Shown: positions 21,931 through 32,997, numbered from the stretch's first letter. The stretch: DNA of 64,000 nucleotides from Ulota crispa (GCA_963920765.1 OY987243.1:30565060-30629059), one strand, 5' to 3'. Numbers and translations are program-made. The notes: generated by a model not told the origin, from the letters alone.

Positions 21931-22052
21931 GATGTCACAAGTTCCACCTTGGCCTAGACCATTGCACAAAAAACTATAACCAAATTCTTTTTTATCTGGC
22001 ATTAATTTAGAGCCACGTGCATCTAAAGCAGCTTTGACTAAAATCAATGTAG
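21931..22052 (-). pseudogene. psaB: psaB internal fragment
   Basis: [20 protein letters not shown] followed by a degraded FPCDGPGRGGTCDIS motif (read here as [13 protein letters not shown]) identifies photosystem I PsaB. The changes are C-to-T/G-to-A type. Confidence 0.85.
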
Positions 22053-22197
22053 CACTTTTGTACTCCAATGCATTTCACTAGATAAATTTGAATAAATATA
22101 TTTTTGAATTTTTTCTTTAAAAGGAGATATTTTAGCACAAATTTTTGCAATAATTTGTTTTGATTCTACATATTGATTATTTTGAACTAAAAGCATT
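22053..22197 (-). pseudogene. rpoC2: rpoC2 internal fragment
   Basis: [17 protein letters not shown]...[17 protein letters not shown] matches a conserved stretch of the plastid RNA polymerase beta'' subunit. Confidence 0.8.
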
Positions 22198-22298
22198 GCA
22201 AGGTAGCAAGAGAATTTGTTGCTTCGGCTACTACAATTGTATATTCTAAAGCACCACATTCTTCAAAAGTACTAACTACTTGTGCTACTGAAGCCAAA
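22198..22298 (-). pseudogene. atpA: atpA internal fragment
   Basis: [20 protein letters not shown] matches ATP synthase alpha; Cys replaces the family Arg, as a CGT-to-TGT change would give. Confidence 0.8.
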
Positions 22299-22425
22299 AA
22301 ATTACTCTAAACTTTTGCAAGAAAATCAAAAAATACGTTCTTGTATTGAAGATTATATATACAAAAATATAAGAAATTCTTCAAATTATGGAGGAACTGC
22401 ACGTATTGAAATAAAAAGAAAAATA
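22293..22425 (+). pseudogene. rps3: rps3 5'-middle fragment
   Basis: [20 protein letters not shown] continues the S3 protein whose N-terminus lies at 30,138-30,247; the two pieces share about 29 bp at the break. Confidence 0.8.
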
Positions 22426-22427
22426 GT

Positions 22428-22872
<445 letters not shown>

Positions 22873-22916
22873 TAAAGCGAGTACAAGGAATAGGCATTAT
22901 CAAAAGAGAAGAAATT

Positions 22917-22983
22917 GCGTCTAGTTAGCTAGTTGGTGAGGCAATGGCTTACCAAGGCGACGATCAGTAACTGGTCTGAGAAA

Positions 22984-23015
<32 letters not shown>

Positions 23016-23125
23016 TAAACTCCTACGGGAGGCAGCAGTGGGGAATTTTCCGCAATGGGCAAAAGCCTGACGGAGCAATGCTGCGTGGAGGTAGAAGGCC
23101 CACGGGTCGTAAACTCCTTTTCTCA
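22917..23125 (+). pseudogene. rrn16: 16S rRNA fragment (5' domain)
   Basis: Carries GACTGAGACACGGCCTAAAC and CTACGGGAGGCAGCAGTGGG, universal 16S landmarks, then breaks off in the 440 region. Confidence 0.95.
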
Positions 23126-23211
23126 GGAAAATATAAAATGTAAATTTTTGTTTTAATAAAAAAAAAATTAATTTTTTTTAATAATTTTTTTTAAGTGTTT
23201 TATTTCATTTT

Positions 23212-23398
23212 ATTTGAGCCTAACCAGATACTGGTACTAGCCAAGCTATTTTTTTTGTAAATAAATAAAAAACTAATTGTTTGTCGAATACATTCAGCTG
23301 TATCTACAATTCCCATTGGTGTGATAGATATATAAAGCATTCCAAAGTTTTTTTCTAAATAAATAGCTGTCATTAAACTTATTTCACGATATGGAACT
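23212..23398 (-). pseudogene. chlB: chlB internal fragment
   Basis: [15 protein letters not shown] and [12 protein letters not shown] match the B subunit of light-independent protochlorophyllide reductase, a plastid gene missing from angiosperms. Confidence 0.8.
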
Positions 23399-23404
23399 AG
23401 GAAA

Positions 23405-23555
23405 AAGTAGTATCGACTAATGCTAGTCAGGCTCTAATTCTGGAAGATACATTTATTTGTGATGTATCTTCCCGGCAGAGAACTATTAGGTTGATGTTTT
23501 TAAACAACTAAACGATGAAAATAGATAGCTGCCTGATAAAAAAAATCAGCCTGGT
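23405..23555 (-). pseudogene. rrn4.5: 4.5S rRNA 3' end and spacer
   Basis: Reverse complement of 40,045-40,175: ATCAGGCAGCTATCTATTTT, TTTAGTTGTTTAAAAACATC and a GAAGATACATC hairpin. Confidence 0.75.
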
Positions 23556-23564
23556 AATATTCTA

Positions 23565-23672
23565 ATATAATTTTGTCTTATTTTTCTTGAAATATGAGTT
23601 AAAACTTCACATCCATTGTCTAAACAAACTCAAAACATTGCATTAGGAAGTGATTCTATGACTATACCTTCC
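23565..23672 (-). pseudogene. infA: infA fragment
   Basis: MEGIVIESLPNAMF, then VCLDNGCEVLTHISRKIRQN: translation initiation factor 1. The Arg codon after AMF is now TGA, the product expected from CGA by CpG decay. Confidence 0.85.
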
Positions 23673-23728
23673 ATATTTTTAAAATAATAAAAACAAATTT
23701 AATATTAAGATAAAAAAAATTAAAACAC

Positions 23729-24105
23729 ATTATCTTTCATCTTGGAATATCCAAATTTTTATTCCTAATACTCCATAAATAGTTTGTGCTGGATAATAAC
23801 AATAATCAATTTTAGCTTGAAGAGTTTGCAAAGGAACTCTTCCTTCTCTAGCCCATTCTACACGAGCAATTTCAGCTCCATTAAGACGTCCTGCAATTTG
23901 TATTTAATACCTTTTACATTTGTTTTTTTTGCTAATTCAATAGCTTTTTTCATAGTTCTTCTAAAAGCAACTCAACTATTTGAAAATTGAGTATAAAATT
24001 TTGAGAAAATATTATAAATTTTTAATTTTTTTTTAACTTCTTTTCTATTAAAACTTTTGTTTTTTCTCTTTCTTTTTCAGAAATTATTTTAGTAATTAAT
24101 AATTT
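23729..24105 (-). pseudogene. rps3: rps3 3' fragment
   Basis: [20 protein letters not shown] and [20 protein letters not shown] end in FQDER and a stop. The upstream part is shifted by indels in homopolymers. Confidence 0.85.
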
Positions 24106-24627
24106 TTTTCTAATTTAAAGTTTTCCAAAGTTATGCAACATCACTATAATTGAGTAATAAGTAAGAATTCATTTTATGAAAATATTATTTAACTTTTGTG
24201 CTTTGATTGGTTTAAATTGTCTGAGATAATAACTTTGATGACTTACGTTTAAGAGATATTTATATTAGATATAATCTGATCTCTGATCAATGTATAAAGC
24301 TTACAAACAATAATAATTATGGCAAAAAAAACTAATAATAATTTTTAATTAATTAAAATTAATTAAATTAATTTCTTAATAAAATTATTAACTTAATAAT
24401 AATTAAAAAATTCTCGAAAAAATAAAAAAATATTGATTACATAGAGAAAGCCATGTGCAATAGCTCCCCCCAAACACAGCTTACAACTTTCATCGTACTG
24501 TGCTCTCCAAAGAGCAACTTTTGTCAAAAGGCTTATTGAGTCGAAATTCAATTTTAAAATTGAAAAACTTTTCTTTTTTTTGCCTGACTTTTGTCTTTAG
24601 TCTTAACAATAACTTAATAATAATGTC
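24106..24627. other. Unassigned plastid-like spacer
   Basis: Very AT-rich. The piece ending AAAATTGAAAAACTTTTC near 24,570 recurs at about 35,320-35,390, so at least part is repeated plastid spacer. No gene recognised. Confidence 0.4.
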
Positions 24628-24850
24628 GTGAAGCATATCCAGGTGATGTTTTTTATTTACATTCTCGTCTTTTAGAAAGAGCCGCTAAATTAAGTTCACA
24701 ATTAGGTGAAGGAAGCATGACTGCTTTACCTATAGTAGAAACTCAAGCAGGAGATGTTTCAGCTTATATTCCTACAAATGTTGTTTCTATTACCGATGGA
24801 CAAATATTTTTATCAGCAAATCCTTTAAATTTAAATACAAAAGGAACAAA
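24628..24850 (+). pseudogene. atpA: atpA internal fragment
   Basis: [20 protein letters not shown] to [12 protein letters not shown] is well preserved ATP synthase alpha. Confidence 0.9.
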
Positions 24851-24852
24851 AA

Positions 24853-24985
24853 GCCATGGATCGACCCTCATTGTCTCCATCCCGTAGGAACTACGAGATC
24901 GCCCAATGATGCCGAAAAGTACTCAGGGGGCCACAGACCGACCATATAATCTGATTCAAAAAGCTGAACACATTAGCTGTCCACT
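24853..24985 (+). pseudogene. Plastid rRNA-operon-region spacer (tentative)
   Basis: GACCCTCATTGTCTCCATCC, then AACACATTAGCTGTCC and GGCAGTAAGGG resemble inverted-repeat sequence near trnV/rrn16. The second half recurs on the minus strand at 35,400-35,470. Confidence 0.45.
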
Positions 24986-25001
24986 TTACTTGGCAGTAAG
25001 G

Positions 25002-25132
25002 GTGGGAGCTGGCCATGCCTGAAGTCGTTACCCTAACCATAAGGAGGGGGATGCCAAAGGCAGGGCTAGTGACTAGAGTGAAGTCGTAACAAGGTAGCCG
25101 TACTGGAAGGTGCGGCTGGATCACCTCTTTTT
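25002..25132 (+). pseudogene. rrn16: 16S rRNA 3' end, copy 1
   Basis: GAAGTCGTAACAAGGTAGCC and GCGGCTGGATCACCTC end the small rRNA. Two other copies lie at 33,998 and 44,848. Confidence 0.95.
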
Positions 25133-25134
25133 TA

Positions 25135-25252
25135 GGGACGGTCTCAGGTAGACAGTTTCTATGGGGCGTAGGCCTCCCAAAAGGTAACGGAGGCGTGCAA
25201 AGGTTTCCTCAGGCTAGAGGAAATCAGCCTTCAAGTGTAAAGGCAAAAGGGT
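25135..25252 (+). pseudogene. rrn23: 23S rRNA domain V fragment, copy 1
   Basis: GTCTCAGGTAGACAGTTTC, CCTCCCAAAAGGTAACGG and GTGCAAAGGTTTCCTCAGG are 23S. The piece runs straight into trnQ. Confidence 0.9.
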
Positions 25253-25305
25253 AAGGCACTAGGTTTTGACCCTATCACTCGGAGGTTTGAATCCTTCCGT
25301 CCCAG
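25251..25305 (+). pseudogene. trnQ-UUG: trnQ-UUG, 5' end missing
   Basis: Begins in the D-loop (GTAAGGCA) and runs to TCCTTCCGTCCCAG. The first 17 or so bases are replaced by 23S sequence sharing GGTAAG at the join. Confidence 0.85.
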
Positions 25306-25425
25306 ATTTACTATTTATAGTAATTAAATAGGAAAAAGTTTTAAAAAAAAAAAATTCTATTATTATAATATATTGTATTAGAAATACCATATTATGACAA
25401 TTACATAAATATGGCAATAATTTCT

Positions 25426-25650
25426 TGAAGTACTTTCCATATAATAGACTCTTTGTTTTGAATCATACTTTTAGCTGCTCTAAGATTAGGAGCAAGATGT
25501 CGTCCAATTAAACCTCGAATAACAAAAGCTTGAAATAATTCTATTGCCATTTCTTGTGGTAACCCACACTGATGTAATGGAAGAGAAGGACCAACTATAA
25601 TAACAGATTGTCCTAAATAATCAACTCGTTTTCCGAGTAAATTTTCACGG
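25426..25650 (-). pseudogene. rpoC1: rpoC1 internal fragment
   Basis: [40 protein letters not shown] and [14 protein letters not shown] match RNA polymerase beta'; Gln replaces the usual Arg of YSGRSV and LPRE. Confidence 0.9.
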
Positions 25651-25759
25651 GTCAGGCAATAATGAGCACATTAAACTATCTATGTGGTTGAGAGCCTTCA
25701 CAATCCAAACACAACGACGCAATTATCAGGGGCGCGCTCTACCACTGAGCTAATAGCCC
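25651..25759 (-). pseudogene. trnI-GAU: trnI-GAU 5' exon and intron start, copy 1
   Basis: Exon at 25718-25759 (GGGCTATTAGCTCAGTGG on the minus strand) with about 67 bases of group II intron. With its GGTCTTCC...GGAAGACC leader hairpin it is an inverted copy of 33,143-33,290. Confidence 0.9.
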
Positions 25760-26087
25760 ATCGTGCAGGTCTTTCCAATTGGGAAGACCTGCAATTGCAA
25801 TACCAAGGGCAAAAAAACCTATTCTTATGTTTCATCGTTTAAAAAAACAACTCTTTGGAATAAATTAAAAATAAAAACACAAATAAATATGTTTTTTTTA
25901 ATTGCCTAAAAAAACAAAAAAATATTATTTTAAGTTAACAATAGAAAAGGATTTAAATTTATTGTGAATATAATTGAATTATCTGAGTCACTGCATGAGT
26001 TTTTTTTTTTTTTTAAGAAATAGGTGTAATAGTAGGCAGTAGATTTTACTGCAAATCTACTTGGTTTTTTCCAATTACGTAAAAAAA

Positions 26088-26182
26088 TAATTCAAACCGC
26101 ACTCAAAGGTAAGGCATTTCCTATTAAAATAGGAGCTTCATTACTAGAAATAATTGTATCTCCAATTTTTATTCCGCAGCAA
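26088..26182 (-). pseudogene. rpl2: rpl2 internal fragment
   Basis: IKIGDTIISSNEAPILIGNA plus LPL matches the centre of ribosomal protein L2. Flanks of 25,780-26,087 and 26,183-26,439 are AT-rich and unassigned. Confidence 0.65.
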
Positions 26183-26439
26183 ATTATCAAAATAACATAT
26201 CGTTACTAGATAAAAAATTTGATTTCAATATTTTTTTATTTAGTCTATCAAATAAAGCTAAATTTGAAAATTATATAAATTACAAATAACATTTTTTAAT
26301 TTTAAAAAACTTCGGTATATAGAAAAGACAATTTATAACTAAAATTTAAAGTTTGTTTATTGTTTAAAAAAAAAGTATTTGTAGTACTTTTTTCATTTTC
26401 TATAAATAAATTTTTTATCCATAATGTTAGATAATTTTC

Positions 26440-26580
26440 AGGGTGGCTGCTTCTAGGCAAACCTCCTGGCTGTCTTTGCACTCCTACCTCCTTTACCACT
26501 AACCAGTCATTTAGGGGCCTTAGCTAGTGATCTGGGCTGTTTCCCTCTTGACAATGAAGCTTATCCCCCACCGTCTCACT
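26440..26580 (-). pseudogene. rrn23: 23S rRNA domain II fragment
   Basis: Reverse of GGTTTGCCTAGAAGCAGCC and AAGGAGGTAGGAGTGC. It stops at TCTCACTGG, where the piece at 34,377 starts. Confidence 0.9.
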
Positions 26581-26757
26581 GGTATTGCTGGATTATTTCT
26601 TAGTTTTTATTTATGGTGTACGATTTTGTGGAATGTAAGAAGCGGTTATAACAAATTTGATAAAAAAGAAAAAGTTGTTTCTTTATTTCGTTGGGGATTT
26701 CCGGGAGAAAATCAATGTATTTACATTAATTTTTTTATAAAAGATATACAAGGAATA
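26578..26757 (+). pseudogene. ycf4: ycf4 middle fragment
   Basis: [20 protein letters not shown] and [14 protein letters not shown] match the photosystem I assembly factor Ycf4. Its C-terminus is at 33,846-33,982. Confidence 0.85.
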
Positions 26758-27018
26758 CGTATAATAACTTTAGAAGTCATTTGACGTACAATAATTTCTA
26801 TATGTTTATTTGATATTTGTACTTCTTGTGACCAATAAACCTTTTGAATTTGATCAACTAAATTTAATTGACTCTGTTCCATACTAATTTGAGCACTCAA
26901 AAAAAAGCCCCATAAACTTCCAAAAAAACTTGTCATATCTTTATTCCATTCTTCAAAACATTTTTCTAAATTAATAAAAATTGAATTTATTGGGCGAGCC
27001 TCTAATAACTGTTCTACT
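26755..27018 (-). pseudogene. rpoC2: rpoC2 internal fragment
   Basis: [20 protein letters not shown] through [13 protein letters not shown] to [15 protein letters not shown] is RNA polymerase beta''. Confidence 0.9.
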
Positions 27019-27238
27019 TTTGGAAGCAACAACAACCCCTTCAATACAAAAATAATTATGCATCATTCGCATACCTGTAGCTACTTCAAATAGATTATAT
27101 ATCATTTCTCTTTCTCTTAAAATATAAAAAATGGAGTTTGCGCACCAATATCAGCCATAAAAGGTCCAAGCCATAATAAATGAGAAGCTATACAGCTTAC
27201 TTCCAACATAATAATTCTGAAATAACTAACTCTTTTTG
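27019..27238 (-). pseudogene. ndhH: ndhH internal fragment
   Basis: [31 protein letters not shown] and [19 protein letters not shown] match NDH subunit H. It is joined in frame to chlB. Confidence 0.85.
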
Positions 27239-27475
27239 CATCTGAATTTGAAGTGATAGAAGCTCTATTAACAAAATTTTGTAAATCTTCTTGTAAAATG
27301 CTAGAAGTACATGTTGGTGTTAATACAATTAAATCTAGACATTCTTCTTTATCTTTTCTAGTTATATTATCAACAACTTTTTGTGCTAACACATGACAAT
27401 CCACTATACTAGCTGTTACAGGAGTAAAATCTCTTTCTCTTTCTAACATTGAACGCATTACATTAAAGTATGAAA
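27239..27475 (-). pseudogene. chlB: chlB 5' fragment
   Basis: [34 protein letters not shown] and [20 protein letters not shown] are ChlB residues about 40-120. A GSQ-type motif before KVVDN is lost. Confidence 0.9.
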
Positions 27476-27689
27476 TAGTTTATCAAGCTGTTCGCAAGGG
27501 CCAACTTGATCCTCTTCCTTAGGGATTTTAGATGAGATAACCCTAGGAGAGCCGCCGACCCCAACTATTGCCCATGTACAATCTATATCAGATCTAACTA
27601 ACTACCCATCCTACCTTCTCTACACTTTCGACAGCCCATCTTTGTCTTAGTAAAGTTTTTCAGTGGCATGTTCCAATCCTCTTTTCCAT

Positions 27690-27850
27690 TCCTGGAAAAC
27701 TCTGCTTGAAATCCAGATAAAGTACGAGTTATTGAACGTGGTACAAGACCTATAGATTTGTAAGCTGCTGTAGTAATTTTTGCAAAATCTATGAAATGTA
27801 AAGTATTTTCTAAATTTATTTTTTCAAAAGAAAAAAAAGAAAACAAATAA
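27690..27850 (-). pseudogene. cemA-like N-terminal fragment (tentative)
   Basis: FIDFAKITTAAYKSIGLVPR then SITRTLSGFQAEF resembles the N-terminal region of bryophyte CemA. The adjacent 27,476-27,689 is unassigned. Confidence 0.4.
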
Positions 27851-27859
27851 TAATTCTTC

Positions 27860-28235
27860 CATGTATCTAAGGTTTTATAAGTGGAACTGCTTGACGCTGC
27901 ATATTAGATTCCATTCAAGCACAATTTGCATCATTATGCTCTAAAAAAGGAATTAGAGAAGCGCCAATAGAAATATATTGTAAAGGATAAATACTTTGAA
28001 GACGTATTTGTTTCCAAGCAATAGCTAAAAATTCTTGTCGATATTGAGCTAGAGTTATTTGTATTTGTTGTGTATCTTGATCTAAGGCCAAACAATTTCC
28101 AGTAGCTATTTGATAATATTCATCTTCTCCGGCAGATAAATAAAGAAGTTTTTCTCTTTTAGAAATTTTTGATATTTTATAAAAAGGACTTTCTAGAGAT
28201 CCCCAAGTATTAACTTTTGCATGAATTGCTAATGA
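27860..28235 (-). pseudogene. rpoB: rpoB internal fragment
   Basis: [20 protein letters not shown] to [20 protein letters not shown] and [14 protein letters not shown] match RNA polymerase beta. DANCA for DANRA fits CGT-to-TGT. Confidence 0.9.
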
Positions 28236-28315
28236 TGCAATAAATTTGTTATTTATGGACGTCGATAAAAAAAATTTATTTAGCACCTTAAGATGATATA
28301 GCCTTTAATGGCGAG

Positions 28316-28608
28316 GTTCAAACGAATAAGGGCTTATGGTGGATACCTAGGCATCCAGAGACAAAGAAGGGCGTAGCAAGCGACGAAATGCTTCGGAGAG
28401 CTGAAAATAAGCATGGATCCGGAGATTCCCGAATAGGTTAACCTGTTGAACTGCTGCTGAATTCATAGGCAGGCAAGAGACAACTTGGCGAACTGAAACA
28501 TCTTAGTAGCCAGAGGAAAAGAAAGCAAAAGCCATTCCCATAGTAGCGGTGAGCGAAATGGGAGTAGCCTAAACCGTGAAAACGGGGTTGTGAGGGAGCA
28601 AAGCAGAT
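28316..28608 (+). pseudogene. rrn23: 23S rRNA 5' end
   Basis: TTATGGTGGATACCTAGGCA, AAGCGACGAAATGCTTCGG and GTAGCGGTGAGCGAAATGG identify the first 290 or so bases of 23S. Confidence 0.95.
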
Positions 28609-28617
28609 GTTGTGCAA

Positions 28618-28755
28618 GCACTTATGGTATTAGAGTTTATGCCTTATCGAGCATGTTATCCTATATTACAATTAATTTCTTCGGCAGCAACAAATGCAAG
28701 TAATAATTTAAAAATCAATAAAGCTAATTTAATTATAAGTGAAGCACAAGTAAAC
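28618..28755 (+). pseudogene. rpl22: rpl22 fragment, copy 1
   Basis: [20 protein letters not shown] and [17 protein letters not shown] match L22. This copy keeps the Arg of PYRACY, which is a stop in the copy at 30,304. Confidence 0.85.
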
Positions 28756-29164
28756 AAAGGCTACAGAAAATAAAGAAGTTATTTCTTACATACAAACATA
28801 TACTGGTTTTTCTTTTTCCATGTTTTACAAAAACTCAATTGAAATTAGTATAATTATTTGTGTAATTGCTTCTATGTTTTTAGGAATATTTATGAATCTC
28901 ATTATCAGTTTATTTTAAAATAATTTAAATTTAAGTAGTTTTACACATATTTAATATTTTTATGTTATTAGTAAAAACGTTAATTTGTTTTATTTTTATT
29001 ATTCTATATATATAGAATAATAATAAAAACAGCTCGAGCTTCTATACGATGGATTTTAAATAAATTAACATTAGCTATTAGTACAAGTCGTTATAATTCA
29101 ATAAAAACTGATTTATTTTTTATTTATTTTATTTTATTACTCATTACTATTTTAAAACTTAAAA
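28756..29164. other. Unassigned plastid-like segments
   Basis: Extremely AT-rich. A hydrophobic frame (MFYKNSIEISIIICVIASMF, near 28,820) and RWILNKLTLAIS (near 29,060) look plastid-coded, but I cannot name them. Confidence 0.35.
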
Positions 29165-29385
29165 ATATAAATAGCTGTCATTAAACCTATTTCACGATAT
29201 GGAACTAAATTAAACCAAGCTTTTGGTAAATCTTGAAGATCTTTTATAGAACCTCCTTTCGGAATTATTTTATTAACTTTAATATTCAAATCTTGTAATA
29301 GGCGCTTTAATTCACGACAATCATGTTGATTATGAAAACCAAGTGTAAAAATTCCAAGAATATTTGTTGAAGGTTCTTTTGTTAT
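29165..29385 (-). pseudogene. chlB: chlB internal fragment
   Basis: [38 protein letters not shown] and [15 protein letters not shown]. Overlaps the pieces at 23,212 and 32,998. Confidence 0.9.
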
Positions 29386-29536
29386 AGCTTGATCTAATGT
29401 CCCTTGTCTGTGAGCTTTTTCTAAATAATAGCAAACTATGCGGTTTTACAATAATGTAGTTTATTATTAACAAATTCAAAATTTATAATAAGTAAAAAAA
29501 CTTATAAAATTTTTGTAAAAATTTTTACTAAAAAAA

Positions 29537-29607
29537 GGCAATATGGCCAAGTGGTAAGGCAGAGGTCTACAAATTCTCTATCCCCAGTTTGAATATGGGT
29601 GTTGCCT
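29537..29607 (+). tRNA. trnC-GCA: trnC-GCA copy, anticodon altered
   Basis: Full-length cloverleaf from GGCAATATGGCCAAGTGG to GGGTGTTGCCT. The expected GCA anticodon reads ACA. A nuclear copy of a plastid gene, unlikely to function. Confidence 0.75.
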
Positions 29608-30131
29608 TAATAATAATAATATAAAAAAGATTTGGATTATCTATTATGTTGTATTTTAAATAAAAAATGATATTGCTCTATGTATAATATAGTCTATTAC
29701 TTTTTTATTTATTTAAAATTAAAATTAATAGATAATCCTAATATTAACAATAAATCAAATGAGAAAAAAAAGCAAGTATTATTATCAAATTATAATAATT
29801 AGTAAAAATACATATATATATTTATAAAGTATATGTATTAATTTCTATTAAAAAAATTACAAATTTTATTTTTTATTTAATTAAATATTAATTTATTTTT
29901 AGCTTTTTAAAAGACCACTAAGTTAAAAGAGCTATTTTGCAAATTGACTAAAAACAAATACAATTGAAGTTTGTGATAAAAAAACATATTTGTCAACTCA
30001 AACTTTATTTTTAAACTAGAAATTTGTCTCAATTTTTTAATTTAAATTTTTTAATTAAAATACTTGTGTAAGTATTTCTTATTAAAAAACCTAATAATAT
30101 TATTAACTATTGACAGTAAATCAAAAATTAA
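29608..30131. other. Very AT-rich spacer, no gene seen
   Basis: Runs of A and T with no recognisable protein or RNA; presumably plastid spacer. Confidence 0.4.
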
Positions 30132-30247
30132 GTAACATAAGCTTCTTGCAAAAGTTTAGAGTAATTTTTTGGTTTTGCAAACCAATATGAATGATGGTTT
30201 TGATTCACACCAAGATGAAGACCAAGTGGATTAATTTTTTGTCCCAT
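30132..30247 (-). pseudogene. rps3: rps3 5' end
   Basis: [20 protein letters not shown] then YWFAKPK starts S3 at 30247. It lies just after rpl22 as in the plastid operon, one of the few collinear pairs. Confidence 0.9.
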
Positions 30248-30303
30248 TCTTTTCTTCCTTTCTTAATGACATTAGTTTTTAAATGATATTAGCATTACTT
30301 TTA

Positions 30304-30612
30304 TTACTGATTTTTAGTTTTTACAATAATAGTTATATGACAAGTAGGTTTTTGAATAGGATATCCTCGTCCTTGAGCTCTTGGTTGAAATCTTTTTAAA
30401 ACAACTCCTGTGTTTACTTGTGCTTCACTGATAATTAAATTAGCTTTATTAATTTTTAAGTTATTACTTGCATTTGCTGCTGTCAAAGAAATTAATTGTA
30501 ATATAGGATAACATGCTCAATAAGGCATAAATTCTAATACCATAAGTGCTTGTTCATATGAAAGACCCTAGATTTTATTAATTACTCTTTGAGCTTTATA
30601 AGAAGACATACA
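30304..30612 (-). pseudogene. rpl22: rpl22, copy 2 (3' two-thirds)
   Basis: [46 protein letters not shown] and [23 protein letters not shown] replaces the Arg of PYRACY and a TAG follows NKI. Confidence 0.85.
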
Positions 30613-30819
30613 AATTAAAAATATTTTTTCATTTTAAATTTCAAATAATTTTTGTTAATTATTAAAAATTGTTTATTATTATACTCAATAAATTTTTATA
30701 GAATAATAATAATATACAATTTAAATATAAAATTAATAAAAAATTTCTTTTAAAAATAGTTATGTTTAAAAGTCTTTACAATATTTTTACATACGTACTT
30801 TTTTTTTTAATATACATTT

Positions 30820-31100
30820 AAGACGTGGGTGGTTTTCATAAGAAATTCCTAACATATCGTAAGATTCTCGTTCTTGAAAATTGGCACTTTTCCAAATCCA
30901 AAAGACAGATGGTATTTTAGGTTTTTGTCTTGATACAAAAAAAAATTATACATGTTTCTTTTGGCTGATTTGCATTATTTTGTATTTTTGTAAAATGATA
31001 TACACTAGCTAATAACCCACCAGGTGCTACATCATAAGCACATTGAGAACAAAGATAATTAAAATCATAAACATATAAAGCAACCGCTATAGAAAGCCAA
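30820..31100 (-). pseudogene. ndhJ: ndhJ fragment
   Basis: [51 protein letters not shown] and SYENHPRLK, across at least one frame change. Confidence 0.85.
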
Positions 31101-31101
31101 T

Positions 31102-31350
31102 TGTTGGTGCAATTATAACAGGAGAGCCAATACCTAAACCTAGTACTGCTCCAGAATCTTTTCAATTACTTGTTCGAGAATTAAGATCTTTATCTTTAGA
31201 CTTAGATCGTTCAATTATATTTGAAAAAAACTTAAATGTAAATTTTAAAGAAGTTTAATAAGAAAAAATAAAAATTTAAATTTTATGATTCATCAAGAAA
31301 AATACAGCATCTTCAAATTCGATTAGCTTCTCTTGAACAAATACTTTTTA
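31102..31350 (+). pseudogene. rpoB: rpoB 3' end with rpoC1 5' end
   Basis: [20 protein letters not shown] plus LRSLSLDL ends rpoB at about 31,258. MIHQEKYSIFKF-like codons from 31,285 start rpoC1. The order is that of the plastid operon. Confidence 0.75.
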
Positions 31351-31351
31351 G

Positions 31352-31800
31352 TAAATAAAGGTACTAGAGCTTTGCCTAAATATACTAAAAAGCAAGCTAA
31401 AATGAAAATGCTAAATGTTCAATAAACAAGATGTTTTACTAAAAGATAAAGTAGAGGTGAATCCTGTTCTATACAAACTAAAACTATTTTAGTAAAATTA
31501 AGAAAAAAAAGTGACCACTTAACCAACCAAAAAAAAACTTAAAACAAATAGAAAATTGTTACTATAACAAAAAAAAAAAATTAATTAATCTAGCTAATAC
31601 AGGACTTGGTAAAAGAATTGGATTTAATAATTGAAAAATAAAACTATCAAAAAATAATTTATAAATTTTAGGATCATTAATTGAACTTATAGGATTTAAA
31701 GATTGATAATCTAAAAGATCTTTAATTTTATATCAATATAATAAAATATATGGTAAAACTAAAGAATTTTTTGTAGTTAAATTTTTTTAAAGTTTTTGAT
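31352..31800 (-). pseudogene. ycf1: ycf1 (TIC214) internal fragment
   Basis: LPYILLYWYKIKDLLDYQSL, NPISSINDPKIYKLFFDS and LLPSPVLARLINFF match the N-terminal membrane part of Ycf1. Confidence 0.7.
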
Positions 31801-31944
31801 AAACAAGTTTTATATATTTGTGATTCAATATTTGAATTTTTATTTTTTTTGTGAAAAAAAGTTAATTGATTATTAGATAAGTGAATAGTATGCTTATTAC
31901 AATAATAACAAAAAATTTCAATTCTAATCGAATAGGTGTATTAC

Positions 31945-32058
31945 GACAATTTTTTTGAGTAGTGTATCTAGAAACACCTAATTTTTTTTTTCATTATTTT
32001 GAGCACAATTAATACATTCCAAAGTAATTGTTACTCTTACATCTTTATTTTTAGCCAT
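31945..32058 (-). pseudogene. rpl33: rpl33 5' fragment, copy 2
   Basis: Near-identical to 21,608-21,719 up to the same break, so one is a later duplicate or the same plastid junction was inserted twice. Confidence 0.85.
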
Positions 32059-32338
32059 ACTACTAAAGTATCTTTTTCATTTAAAACTTCTATTTATATG
32101 TATATGAAAAAAAATTAGATTACGAATTTTTCATTATATGTTATGGCTTAAGTGAGTAGGAATCCTTATTTTCTTCACTAGGATCACTCAATTGACAATA
32201 GATCTTTTTTATTATTTTCGTAATTGAAACCATGATAGTATAAAAAACTTGATTTCAAGTTGCTTAAAAATAATATAATAGTAGTTTTTAGTTATTTGAT
32301 TTCTTAGGTTTATGTTAATTAACAAGTTATTTTTAGGG

Positions 32339-32410
32339 AGGGATATAACTCAGCGGTAGAGTATCACCTTGACATGGTGGAAGTCATCAGTTCAACCCTG
32401 ATTATCCCTA
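32339..32410 (+). tRNA. trnV-GAC: trnV-GAC copy
   Basis: AGGGATATAACTCAGCGGTA to GATTATCCCTA, 72 bases. GACGTGG has become GACATGG and TTCGAG has become TTCAAC. Confidence 0.9.
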
Positions 32411-32492
32411 GCTAGAACGAAACTTAATCTAAGTGTTTCTATCTGTTTTTTTGAAAAAAAAAAGGCATCTAATAACAAATCCAGCGGAGGCG

Positions 32493-32567
32493 AGGCTTGT
32501 AGCTCAGAGGATTAGAGCACGTGGCTACAAACTACGGTGTTGGGGGTTTGAATCCCTCCTTGCTCAC
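32493..32567 (+). tRNA. trnR-ACG: trnR-ACG copy, CpG-decayed
   Basis: GGCTTGTAGCTCAGAGGATT to CTCCTTGCTCAC. At least four CpGs of the plastid gene read TpG or CpA, including the anticodon (ACA for ACG). Confidence 0.85.
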
Positions 32568-32925
32568 AACCAGTTTTAGAGGTTTCTTTTTTTTGGGCCA
32601 TAGAAGAAAGGTATTAAGATTTACACCAAGATTTTAACGCATGCTGGGACCCTGTTATCCATGATTTCTAAAAAAAATTAAAAATTTTACTAACTTTTTT
32701 ACTAATGCATAGATATTAAGAAAATAGAAGATCCATTAGGAATTAGGCTCTGACTCTGCCAATGCCATCAAAACAAAAAAATTATTTCTTTTGAAGAGGC
32801 CTTTGTTTCCATTTCTTGAAAGAGTAAGTACATTTTTATTTCTGATTCACATTAATATAAACAATGACAAGAAATATTTTACCTACTCCTAACATCAAAG
32901 CAGAAAATTAGAAAAAAATATGGAT
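32568..32925. other. Unassigned plastid-like spacer
   Basis: The last 100 bp (from ATAAACAATGACAAGAAATA) recur upstream of the second trnN copy at 46,696. The rest is unassigned. Confidence 0.4.
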
Positions 32926-32997
32926 CTCCCCAGGTAGGACTTGAACCTATGACCAATCGGTTAACAGCCGACCGCTCTACCATTGAGCTACTGAGGA
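32926..32997 (-). tRNA. trnN-GUU: trnN-GUU, copy 1
   Basis: 72 bases, TCCTCAGTAGCTCAATGG to CCTGGGGAG on the minus strand, anticodon GTT kept. Confidence 0.9.
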